The notes below the pieces were generated by a model. The model saw nothing but the letters and a program-made list of their open reading frames with translations. It was not told where the DNA came from and made no database searches. Positions 26,501 through 38,000 of a stretch of DNA of 64,000 nucleotides are shown piece by piece; the first letter of the stretch is position 1, and every line of letters starts with the position of its first letter. The translations under genes were made by a program, and so were the position numbers. The stretch spans positions 97,277,345 through 97,341,344 of the forward strand of contig CP136061.1 in NCBI GenBank assembly GCA_032622095.1, written 5' to 3'. The stretch is from Siphonodentalium dalli (taxonomy: Eukaryota > Mollusca > Scaphopoda > Gadilida > Siphonodentaliidae).

Positions 26501-28370
26501 TTAGCAGCCTACATGTATCATGTTAGCAGCATGAGAACACTACATGTGTCTTGTTAGCAGTCTGAGAACACTACATGTATCTAGTTAGCGACCTGAGAAC
26601 ACTACATGTATCTTGTTAGCGACCTGAGAACACTACATGTATATTGTTAACAGCATGAGAACACTATAATGTATCTTGTTAGCGACCTGTGAACACTACA
26701 TGTATCTTGTTATCGACCTGAGAACACTACATGTATCTTGTTAGCGACCTGAGAACACTACATGTATCTTGTTAGCAGCCTGATAACACTACATGTGTCT
26801 TGTTAGCGACCTGAGAACACTACATGTATCTTGTTAGCAGCCTGGGAACACTACATGTATCTTGTTAGCAGCCTGAAAACACTACATGTATCTTGTTAGC
26901 AGCATACATGTATCTTGTTAGCAGCCTACATGTATCATGTTAGAAGCCTGAGAACACTACATGTGTCTTGTTAGCAGTCTGAGAACACTACATGTATCTT
27001 GTTAGCGACCTGAGAACACTACATGTATCTTGTTAGCGACCTGAGAACACTACATGTATCTTGTTAGCAGCATGAGAACACTATAATGTATCTTGTTAGC
27101 GACCTGTGAACACTACATGTATCTTGTTAGCGACCTGAGAACACTACATGTATCTTGTTAGCGACCTGAGAACACTACATGTATATTGTTAGCAGCCTGA
27201 GAACACTACATGTATCTTGTTAGCGACCTGTGAACACTACATGTATCTTGTTAGCGACCTGAGAACACTACATGTATCTTGTTAGCGACCTGAGAACACT
27301 ACATGTATCTTGTTAGCAGCCTGATAACACTACATGTATCTTGTTAGGAGCCTGAGAACACTACATGTATCTTGTTAGCGACCTGAGAACACTACATGTA
27401 TCTTGTTAGCAGCCTGAGAACACTACATGTATCTTGTTAGCAGCCTGGGAACACTACATGTATATTGTTAGCAGCCTGAAAACACTACATGTATCTTGTT
27501 AGCGACATGTGAACACTACATGTATCTTGTTAGCGACCTGAGAACACTACATGTATCTTGTTAGCGACCTGAGAACACTACATGTATCTTGTTAGCAGCC
27601 TGATAACACTACATGTATCTTCTTAGCGACCTGAGAACACTACATGTATCTTGTTAGGAGCCTGGGAAGACTACATGTATCTTGTTAGCAGCCTGGGAAC
27701 ACTACATGTATCTTGTTAGCAGCCTGGGAACACTACATGTATCTTGTTAGCAGCCTGTGAACACTACATGTATCGTGTTAGCAGCCTGTGAACACTACAT
27801 GTATCTTGTTAGCGAGCTGAGAACACTACATGTATCTTGTTAGCAGCCTGTGAACACTACATGTATCTCGTTAGCAGCCTGAGAACACTACATTTATATT
27901 GTTAGCAGCCTGAGAACACTACATGTATCTTGTTAGCGACCTGAGAACACTACATGTATCTTGTTAGCAGCCTGAGAACACTACATGTATCTTGTTAACA
28001 GCATACATGTATCTTGTTAGCAGCCTACATGTATCTTTTTAGCAGCCTGAGAACACTACATGTATCTTGTTAGCACCCTGAGAACACTACATGTATCTTG
28101 TTAGCAGCATACATGTATCTTGTTAGCAGCCTACATGTATCTTGTTAGCAGTCTGAGAACACTACATGTATCTTGTTAGCAGCCTGGGAACACTACATGT
28201 ATCTTGTTAGCAGCATACATGTATCTTGTTAGCAGCCTACATGTATCTTGTTAGCAGCCTGAGAACACTAAATGTATCTTGTTAGCAGCCTGAGAACACT
28301 ACATGTATCTTGTTAGCAGCATACATGTATCTTGTTAGCAGCCTACGTGTATCTTGTTAGCAGCCTGAGA
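23589..28370. repeat. Diverged paralogue of the 9.1-kb unit right half and its tail
   Basis: Monomer order here matches the right half of unit A. The TATAATG monomer near 23,956 pairs with 38,950 (offset 14,994) and equally with 40,217; 24,652 pairs with 40,913 (offset 16,261); 26,663 and 27,080 pair with 43,079 and 43,496 (offset 16,416). The 155-base step equals five long monomers. From about 26.9 kb the block also matches 59.4-60.9 kb (offset 32,496, later 32,527, one monomer more). It thus preserves a contiguous version of sequence that in 35-61 kb is interrupted by the later A/B/C amplification. Confidence 0.83.
23956..23962. repeat. 32-bp monomer marker ACTATAATG (first of 21)
   Basis: Monomers beginning GCAGCATGAG or AACAGCATGAG carry ACTATAATG in place of ACTACATG, one base longer, giving a 32-bp unit. 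I located the ACTAT start at 23,956; 24,652; 26,663; 27,080; 35,353; 38,950; 40,217; 40,913; 43,079; 43,496; 44,483; 47,863; 50,029; 50,446; 51,433; 55,030; 56,297; 56,993; 59,159; 59,576; 63,184. None were seen in 1-23,900. It is the best single marker for aligning the GCGACC-rich units. Confidence 0.9.
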
Positions 28371-28390
28371 ACACTACATGTATCTTGTTA

Positions 28391-29010
28391 GCAGCCTGAG
28401 ATCACTACATGTATCTTGTTAGCAGCCTGAGATCACTACATGTATCTTGTTAGCAGCCTGAGAACACTACATGTATCTTGTTAGCAGCCTGAGAACACTA
28501 CATGTATCTTGTTAGCAGCCTGAGATCACTACATGTATCTTGTTAGCAGCCTGAGATCACTACATGTATCTTGTTAGCAGCCTGAAATCACTACATGTAT
28601 CTTGTTAGCAGCCTGAGAACACTACATGTATCTTGTTAGCAGCCTGAGATCACTACATGTATCTTGTTAGCAGCCTGAGATCACTACATGTATCTTGTTA
28701 GCAGCCTGAGATCACTACATGTATCTTGTTAGCAGCCTGAGATCACTACATGTATCTTGTTAGCAGCCTGAGATCACTACATGTATCTTGTTTGCAGCCT
28801 GAGAACACTACATGTATCTTGTTAGCAGCCTGAGATCACTACATGTATCTTGTTAGCGACCTGAGAACACTACATGTATCTTGTTAGCAGCCTACATGTA
28901 TCTTGGTAGCCGCCTGAGAACACTACATGTATCTTGTTAGCAGCCTACATGTATCTTGTTAGCCGCCTGAGAACACTACATGTATCTTGTTAGCAGCCTG
29001 AGATCACTAC
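28391..29010. repeat. Private cluster of GATC-containing long monomers
   Basis: Twelve long monomers here read GAGATCACT (one GAAATCACT) in place of GAGAACACT, in short runs of two to five broken by ordinary units; the last, near 28,998, is separate. I saw this variant nowhere else in the window. The cluster lies exactly at the change from the GCGACC-rich domain to the S-rich domain. A single A-to-T change spread by local unequal exchange or conversion explains it. Confidence 0.9.
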
Positions 29011-29039
29011 ATGTATCTTGTTAGCGACCTGAGAACACT

Positions 29040-30720
29040 ACATGTATCTTGTTAGCTGCCTACATGTATCTTGTTAGCAGCCTACATGTATCTTGTTAGC
29101 AGCCTACATGTATCTTGTTAGCAGCCTACATGTATCTTGTTAGCAGCCTGAGAACACTACATGTATCTTGTTAGCAGCCTACATGTATCTTGTTAGCAGC
29201 CTACGTGTATCTTGTTAGCAGCCTGAGAACACTACATGTATCTTGTTAGCAGCCTACATGTATCTTGTTAGCAGCCTACGTGTATCTTGTTAGCAGCCTG
29301 AGAACACTACATGTATCTTGTTAGCAGCCTACATGTATCTTGTTAGCAGCCTACGTGTATCTTGTTAGCAGCCTGAGAACATTACATGTATCTTGTTAGC
29401 AGCCTACATGTATCTTGTTAGCAGCCTGAGAACACTACATGTATCTTGTTAGCAGCCTACATGTATCTTGTTAGCAGCCTACGTGTATCTTGTTAGCAGC
29501 CTGAGAACACTACATGTATCTTGTTAGCAGCCTACATGTATCTTGTTAGCAGCCTACGTGTATCTTGTTAGCAGCCTACATGTATCTTGTTAGCAGCCTA
29601 CATGTATCTTGTTAGCAGCCTACATGTATCTTGTTAGCAGCCTGAGAACACTACATGTATCTTGTTAGCAGCCTACATGTATCTTGTTAGCAGCCTACAT
29701 GTATCTTGTTAGCAGCCTGAGAACACTACATGTATCTTGTTAGCAGCCTACGTGTATCTTGTTAGCAGCCTACGTGTATCTTGTTAGCAGCCTGAGAACA
29801 CTACATGTATCTTGTTAGCAGCCTACATGTATCTTGTTAGCAGCCTACATGTATCTTGTTAGCAGCCTACATGTATCTTGTTAGCAGCCTGAGAACACTA
29901 CATGTATCTTGTTAGCAGCCTACATGTATCTTGTTAGCAGCCTACGTGTATCTTGTTAGCAGCCTGAGAACACTACATGTATCTTGTTAGCAGCCTACAT
30001 GTATCTTGTTAGCAGCCTACGGGTATCTTGTTAGCAGCCTACATGTATCTTGTTAGCAGCCTACATGTATCTTGTTAGCAGCCTGAGAACACTACATGTA
30101 TCTTGTTAGCAGCATACATGTATCTTGTTAGCAGCCTACATGTATCTTGTTAGCAGCCTACATGTATCTTGTTAGCAGCCTACATGTATCTTGTTAGCAG
30201 CCTGAGAACACTACATGTATCTTGTTAGCAGCCTACGTGTATCTTGTTAGCAGCCTACGTGTATCTTGTTAGCAGCCTGAGAACACTACATGTATCTTGT
30301 TAGCAGCCTACATGTATCTTGTTAGCAGCCTACATGTATCTTGTTAGCAGCCTGAGAACACTACATGTATCTTGTTAGCAGCCTACGTGTATCTTGTTAG
30401 CAGCCTACGTGTATCTTGTTAGCAGCCTGAGAACACTACATGTATCTTGTTAGCAGCCTACGTGTATCTTGTTAGCAGCCTACGTGTATCTTGTTAGCAG
30501 CCTACATGTATCTTGTTAGCAGCCTACATGTATCTTGTTAGCAGCCTACGTGTATCTTGATAGCAGCCTGAGAACACTACATGTATCTTGTTAGCAGCCT
30601 GAGAACACTACATGTATCTTGTTAGCAGCCTACGTGTATCTTGTTAGCAGCCTGAGAACACTACATGTATCTTGTTAGCAGCCTGAGAACACTACATGTA
30701 TCTTGTTAGCAGCCTACATG
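29040..30720. repeat. Short-short-long trimer region (75-bp higher-order unit)
   Basis: Here the prevailing pattern is two short monomers followed by one long (22 + 22 + 31 = 75 bases). The short pair is ACATG-ACGTG, ACATG-ACATG or ACGTG-ACGTG. Runs of the trimer are broken by extra short units (three or four in a row near 29,570-29,640 and 30,120-30,200). This is the most S-rich part of the window. A GCAGCCTACGGGTATC monomer near 30,011 is private to it. Confidence 0.85.
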
Positions 30721-31755
30721 TATCTTGTTGGTAGGCTACGTGTATCTTGTTAGCAGCCTACTTGTGTCTTGTTAGCAGCCTGAGAACACTACATGTATCT
30801 TGTTAGCAGCCTGAGAACACTACATGTATCTTGTTAGCAGCATGAGAACACTACATGTATCTTGTTAGCGACCTGAGAACACTACATGTATCTTGTTAGC
30901 AGCCTACGTGTATCTTGTTAGCAACCTGAGAACACTACATGTATCTTGTTAGCAGCCTGAGAACACTACATGTATCCTGTTAGCAGCCTGAGAACACTAC
31001 ATGTATCTTGTTAGCAGCCTGAGAACACTACATGTATCTTGTTAGCAGCATGAGAACACTACATGTATCTTGTTAGCAGCCTACGTGTATCTTGTTAGCA
31101 GCCTGAGAACACTACATGTATCTTGTTAGCAGCCTACATGTATCTTGTTAGCAGCCTGAGAACACTACATGTATCTTGTTAGCAGCCTACATGTATCTTG
31201 TTAGCAGCCTGAGAACACTACATGTATCTTGTTAGCAGCCTGAGAACACTACATGTATCTTGTTAGCAGCCTACATGAATCTTGTTAGCAGCCTACGTGT
31301 ATCTTGTTAGCAGCCTGATAACACTACATGTATCTTGTTAGCAGCCTGAGAACACTACATGTATCTTGTTAGCATCCTGAGAACACTACATGTATCTTGT
31401 TAGCAGCCTACGTGTATCTTGTTAGCAGCCTGAGAACACTACGTGTATCTTGTTAGCAGCCTACGTGTATCTTGTTAGCAGCCAACATGTATCTTGTTAG
31501 CAGCCTACATGTATCTTGTTAGCAGCCTGAGAACACTACATGTATCTTGTTAGCAGCCTACATGTATCTTGTTAGCAGCCTACGTGTATCTTGTTAGCAG
31601 CCTGAGAACACTACATGTATCTTGTTAGCAGCCTGAGAACACTACATGTATCTTGTTAGCAGCCTGAGAACACTACATGTATCTTGTTAGCAGCCTACGT
31701 GTATCTTGTTAGCAGCCTACATGTATCTTGTTAGCAGCCTACATGTATCTTGTTA

Positions 31756-34700
31756 GCAGCCTGAGAACACTACATGTATCTTGTTAGCAGCCTACATGTA
31801 TCTTGTTAGCAGCCTGAGAACACTACATGTATCTTGTTAGCAGCCTACATGTATCTTGTTAGCAGCCTGAGAACACTACATGTATCTTGTTAGCAGCCTA
31901 CATGTATCTTGTTAGCAGCCTGAGAACACTACATGTATCTTGTTAGCAGCCTACATGTATCTTGTTAGCAGCCTGAGAACACTACATGTATCTTGTTAGC
32001 AGCATGAGAACACTACATGTATCTTGTTAGCAGCCTACGTGTATCTTGTTAGCAGCCTGAGAACACTACATGTATCTTGTTAGCAGCCTGAGAACACTAC
32101 ATGTATCTTGTTAGCAGCCTACGTGTATCTTGTTAGCAGCCTGAGAACACTACATGTATCTTGTTAGCAGCCTGAGAACACTACATGTATCTTGTTAGCA
32201 GCCTACGTGTATCTTGTTAGCAGCCTGAGAACACTACATGTATCTTGTTAGCAGCCTGAGAACACTACATGTATCTTGTTAGCAGCATGAGAACACTACA
32301 TGTATCTTGTTAGCAGCCTACATGTATCTTGTTAGCAGCCTACGTGTATCTTGTTAGCAGCCTGAGAACACTACATGTATCTTGTTAGCAGCCTGAGAAC
32401 ACTACATGTATCTTGTTAGCAGCCTACATGTATCTTGTTAGCAGCATGAGAACACTACATGTATCTTGTTAGCAGCCTGAGAACACTACATGTATCTTGT
32501 TAGCAGCCTACGTGTATCTTGTTAGCAGCCTGAGAACACTACATGTATCTTGTTAGCAGCCTGAGAACACTACATGTATCTTGTTAGCAGCATGAGAACA
32601 CTACATGTATCTTGTTAGCAGCATGAGAACACTACATGTATCTTGTTAGCAGCCTACATGTATCTTGTTAGAAGCCTACGTGTATCTTGTTAGCAGCCTG
32701 AGAACACTACATGTATCTTGTTAGCAGCCTGAGAACACTACATGTATCTTGTTAGCAGCCTGAGAACACTACATGTATCTTGTTAGCAGCATGAGAACAC
32801 TACATGTATCTTGTTAGCAGCCTACATGTATCTTGTTAGCAGCCTACGTGTATCTTGTTAGCAGCCTGAGAACACTACATGTATCTTGTTAGCTGCCTGA
32901 GAACACTACATGTATCTTGTTAGCAGCCTACGTGTATCTTGTTAGCAGCCTGAGAACACTACATGTATCTTGTTAGCAGCCTGAGAACACTACATGTATC
33001 TTGTTAGCAGCCTGAGAACACTACATGTATCTTGTTAGCAGCATACATGTATCTTGTTAGCAGCCTACATGTATCTTGTTAGCGGCCTACATGTGTCCTG
33101 TTAGCAGCCTGAGAACACTACATGTATCTTGTTAGCAGCCTGAGAACACTACATGTATCTTGTTAGCAGCCTGAGAACACTACATGTATCTTGTTAGCAG
33201 CCTGAGAACACTACATGTATCTTGTTAGCAGCATACATGTATCTTGTTAGCAGCCTACATGTATCTTGTTAGCAGCCTACATGTGTCTTGTTAGCAGCCT
33301 GAGAACACTACATGTATCTTGTTAGCAGCCTGAGAACACTACATGTATCTTGTTAGCAGCCTGAGAACACTACATGTATCTTGTTAGCAGCATACATGTA
33401 TCTTGTTAGCAGCCTACATGTATCCTGTTAGCAGCCTGAGAACACTACATGTATCTTGTTAGCAGCCTGAGAACACTATATGTATCTTGTTAGCAGCCTG
33501 AGAACACTACATGTATCTTGTTAGCAGCATGAGAACACTACATGTATCTTGTTAGCAGCATACATGTATCTTGTTAGCAGCCTACATGTATCTTGTTAGC
33601 AGCCTACATGTGTCTTGTTAGCAACCTGAGAACACTACATGTATCTTGTTAGCAGCCTGAGAACACTACATGTATCTTGTTAGCAGCCTGAGAACACTAC
33701 ATGTATCTTGTTAGCAGCATACATGTATCTTGTTAGCAGCCTACATGTATCTTGTTAGCGGCCTACATGTGTCCTGTTTGCAGCCTGATAACACTACATG
33801 TATCTTGTTAGCAGCCTGAGAACACTATATGTATCTTGTTAGCAGCCTGAGAACACTACATGTATCTTGTTAGCAGCATGAGAACACTACATGTATCTTG
33901 TTAGCAGCCTACATGTATCTTGTTAGCAGCCTACATGTATCTTGTTAGAAGCCTACATGTATCTTGTTAGCAGCCTACATGTATCTTGTTAGCAGCCTAC
34001 GTGTATCTTGTTAGCAGCCTGAGAACACTACATGTATCTTGTTAGCAGCCTGAGAACACTACATGTGTCTTGTTAGCAGCACGAGAACACTGCATGTATC
34101 TTGTTAGCAGCCTGAGAACACTACATGTATCTTGTTATCAGCCTACATGTATCTTGTTAGCAGCCTACATGTATCTTGTTAGAATCCTACATGTATCTTG
34201 TTAGCAGCCTACATGTATCTTGTTAGCAGCCGACGTGTATCTCGTTAGCAGCCTACATGTGTCTTGTTAGCAGCATGAGAACACTACATGTATCTTGTTA
34301 GCAGCCTGAGAACACTACATGTATCTTGTTAGCAGCCTGAGAACACTACATGTATCTTGTTAGCAGCATACATGTATCTTGTTAGCAGCATACATGTGTC
34401 TTGTTAGCAGCCTGAGAACACTATATGTATCTTGTTAGCAGCCTACATGTATCTTGTTAGCAGCCTAAATGTGTCTTGTTAGCAGCCTGAGAACACTACA
34501 TGTATCTTGTTAGCAGCATGATAACACTACATGTATCTTGTTAGCAGCCTGAGAACACTACATGTATCTTGTTAGCAGCCTGAGAACACTACATGTATCT
34601 TGTTAGCAGCCTGAGAACACTACATGTATCTTGTTAGCAGCCTGAGAACACTACATGTATCTTGTTAGCAGCCTGAGAACACTACATGTATCTTGTTAGC

Positions 34701-35044
34701 AGCCTACATGTATCTTGTTAGAAGCCTACATGTATCTTGTTAGCAGCCTACATGTATCTTGTTAGTAGGCTACGTGTATCTTGTTAGCAGCCTACTTGTG
34801 TCTTGTTAGCAGCACGAGAACACTACATGTATCTTGTTAGCAGCCTGAGAACACTACATGTATCTTGTTAGCAGCCTGATAACACTATATGTATCTTGTT
34901 AGCAGCCTGAGAACACTACATGTATCTTGTTAGCAGCCTAAGAACACTACATGTATCTTGTTAGCAGCCTACATGTATCTTGTTAGCAGCCTGAGAACAC
35001 TACATGTATCTTGTTAGCAGCCTGAGAACACTACATGTATCTTG
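31756..35044. repeat. Third paralogue of the 4.4-7.6 kb block
   Basis: Beginning with the nine-monomer LSLSLSLSL run at 31,756-31,998, the monomer order follows 4,394 onward at offset 27,362: the GCTGCCTGAG monomer near 5,530 pairs with 32,892. By the GTAGGC monomer (7,434 and 34,765) the offset is 27,331, one long monomer less. Unlike 6,90x and 19,57x, which read GCATCATGAG with ATTACATG, this copy reads GCAGCATGAG with ACTACATG. It ends where GGTAGCGACC begins the GCGACC-rich material at about 35,045. Confidence 0.88.
33550..35044. repeat. About 1.49-kb duplication, copy 1 (offset 2,499)
   Basis: This block recurs at about 36,049-37,543 with constant offset 2,499. Markers: GCGGCC at 33,758/36,257; CAACCTG at 33,622/36,121; GAAGCC at 33,948/36,447; ACTGC near 34,090/36,589; TGATAACACTATATG at 34,874/37,373. 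One difference is GAACACAACA near 36,38x in copy 2 only; another is TCCTGTTTGC near 33,778 in copy 1 only. Copy 2 is an S-rich island inside the GCGACC-rich domain. Confidence 0.9.
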
Positions 35045-38000
35045 GTAGCGACCTGAGAACACTACATGTATTTTGTTAGCAGCCTGCGAACACTACATGT
35101 ATCTTGTTAGCAGCCTGAGAACACTACATGTATCTTGTTAGCAGCCTGAGAACACTACATGTATCTGGTTAGCAGCATACATGTATCTTGTTAGCAGCCT
35201 ACATGTATCTTGTTAGCAGCCTGAGAACACTACATGTGTCTTGCTAGCAGTCTGAGAACACTACATGTATCTTGTTAGCGACCTGAGAACACTACATGTA
35301 TCTTGGTAGCGACCTGAGAACACTACATGTATCTTGTTAGCAGCATGAGAACACTATAATGTATCTTGTTAGCGACTTGTGAACACTACATGTATCTTGT
35401 TAGCGACCTGAGAACACTACATGTATATTGATAGCGACATGAGAACACTACATGTATCTTGTTAGCAGCCTGAGAACACTACATGTATCTTGTTACCGAC
35501 CTGAGAAAACTACATGTATCCTGTTAGCAGCCTGAGAACACTACATGTATCTTGTTAGCAGCCTGGGAACACTACATGTATATTGTTAGCAGCCTGAGAA
35601 CACTACATGTATCTTGTTAGCGACCTGTGAACACTACATGTATATTGTTAGCGACCTGAGAACACTACATGTATCTTGTTAGCGACCTGAGAACACTACA
35701 TGTATCTTGTTAGCAACCTGATAACACTACATGTATCTTGTTAGCGACCTGAGAACACTACATGTATCTTGTTTGGAGCCTGGGAACACTACATGTATCT
35801 TGTTAGCAGCCTGGGAACACTACATGTATCTTGTTAGCGACCTGAGAACACTACATGTATCTTGTTAGCAGCCTGTGAACACTACATGTATCTCGTTAGC
35901 AGCCTGAGAACACTACATGTATATTGATAGCAGCCTGAGAACACTACATGTATCTTGTTAGCGACCTGAGAACACTACATGTATCTTGTTAGCAGCCTGA
36001 GAACACTACATGTATCTTGATAGCAGCCTGAGAACACTACATGTATCTTGTTAGCAGCATACATGTATCTTGTTAGCAGCCTACATGTATCTTGTTAGCA
36101 GCCTACATGTGTCTTGTTAGCAACCTGAGAACACTACATGTATCTTGTTAGCAGCCTGAGAACACTACATGTATCTTGTTAGCAGCCTGAGAACACTACA
36201 TGTATCTTGTTAGCAGCATACATGTATCTTGTTAGCAGCCTACATGTATCTTGTTAGCGGCCTACATGTGTCCTGTTAGCAGCCTGATAACACTACATGT
36301 ATCTTGTTAGCAGCCTGAGAACACTATATGTATCTTGTTAGCAGCCTGAGAACACTACATGTATCTTGTTAGCAGCATGAGAACACAACATGTATCTTGT
36401 TAGCAGCCTACATGTATCTTGTTAGCAGCCTACATGTATCTTGTTAGAAGCCTACATGTATCTTGTTAGCAGCCTACATGTATCTTGTTAGCAGCCTACG
36501 TGTATCTTGTTAGCAGCCTGAGAACACTACATGTATCTTGTTAGCAGCCTGAGAACACTACATGTGTCTTGTTAGCAGCACGAGAACACTGCATGTATCT
36601 TGTTAGCAGCCTGAGAACACTACATGTATCTTGTTATCAGCCTACATGTATCTTGTTAGCAGCCTACATGTATCTTGTTAGAATCCTACATGTATCTTGT
36701 TAGCAGCCTACATGTATCTTGTTAGCAGCCGACGTGTATCTCGTTAGCAGCCTACATGTGTCTTGTTAGCAGCATGAGAACACTACATGTATCTTGTTAG
36801 CAGCCTGAGAACACTACATGTATCTTGTTAGCAGCCTGAGAACACTACATGTATCTTGTTAGCAGCATACATGTATCTTGTTAGCAGCATACATGTGTCT
36901 TGTTAGCAGCCTGAGAACACTATATGTATCTTGTTAGCAGCCTACATGTATCTTGTTAGCAGCCTAAATGTGTCTTGTTAGCAGCCTGAGAACACTACAT
37001 GTATCTTGTTAGCAGCATGATAACACTACATGTATCTTGTTAGCAGCCTGAGAACACTACATGTATCTTGTTAGCAGCCTGAGAACACTACATGTATCTT
37101 GTTAGCAGCCTGAGAACACTACATGTATCTTGTTAGCAGCCTGAGAACACTACATGTATCTTGTTAGCAGCCTGAGAACACTACATGTATCTTGTTAGCA
37201 GCCTACATGTATCTTGTTAGAAGCCTACATGTATCTTGTTAGCAGCCTACATGTATCTTGTTAGTAGGCTACGTGTATCTTGTTAGCAGCCTACTTGTGT
37301 CTTGTTAGCAGCACGAGAACACTACATGTATCTTGTTAGCAGCCTGAGAACACTACATGTATCTTGTTAGCAGCCTGATAACACTATATGTATCTTGTTA
37401 GCAGCCTGAGAACACTACATGTATCTTGTTAGCAGCCTAAGAACACTACATGTATCTTGTTAGCAGCCTACATGTATCTTGTTAGCAGCCTGAGAACACT
37501 ACATGTATCTTGTTAGCAGCCTGAGAACACTACATGTATCTTGCTAGCAGCCTGAGAACACTACATGTATCTTGTTAGCAGCCTGAGAACACTACATGTA
37601 TCTTGTTAGCAGCCTGAGAACACTACATGTATATTGTTAGCAGCCTGAGAACACTACATGTATCTTGTTAGCTGCCTAAGAACACTACATGTATATTGTT
37701 AGCAGCCTGAGAACACTACATGTATATTGTTAGCAGCCTACATGTGTCTTGTTAGCAGCCTGAGAACACTACATGTATCTTGTTAGCAGCCTGAGAACAC
37801 TACATGTATCTTGTTAGCAGCCTACGTGTATCTTGTTAGCGGCACGAGAACACTACATGTATCTTGTTAGCAGCCTGAGAACACTACATGTGTCTTGTTA
37901 GCAGTCTGAGAACACTACATGTATCTTGTTAGCGACCTGAGAACACTACATGTATCTTGTTAGCGACCTGAGAACACTACATGTATCTTGTTAGCAGCAT

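Larger units (their letters stand above)
20264..28380. repeat. Array domain 2: mostly long monomers, GCGACC-rich
   Basis: GCGACC-type long monomers become abundant from about 20.75 kb, together with TGTGAAC, TGTAAAC, TGGGAAC and TGATAAC centres and the TATATTG ending. Free-standing short monomers become rare; most remaining ones sit in one fixed pair, GCATACATG followed by GCCTACATG. The part at 21.4-22.45 kb carries the older S-rich type because it belongs to the 2,167-bp duplication. The domain ends where GCGACC monomers stop and GAGATC monomers begin. Confidence 0.88.
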
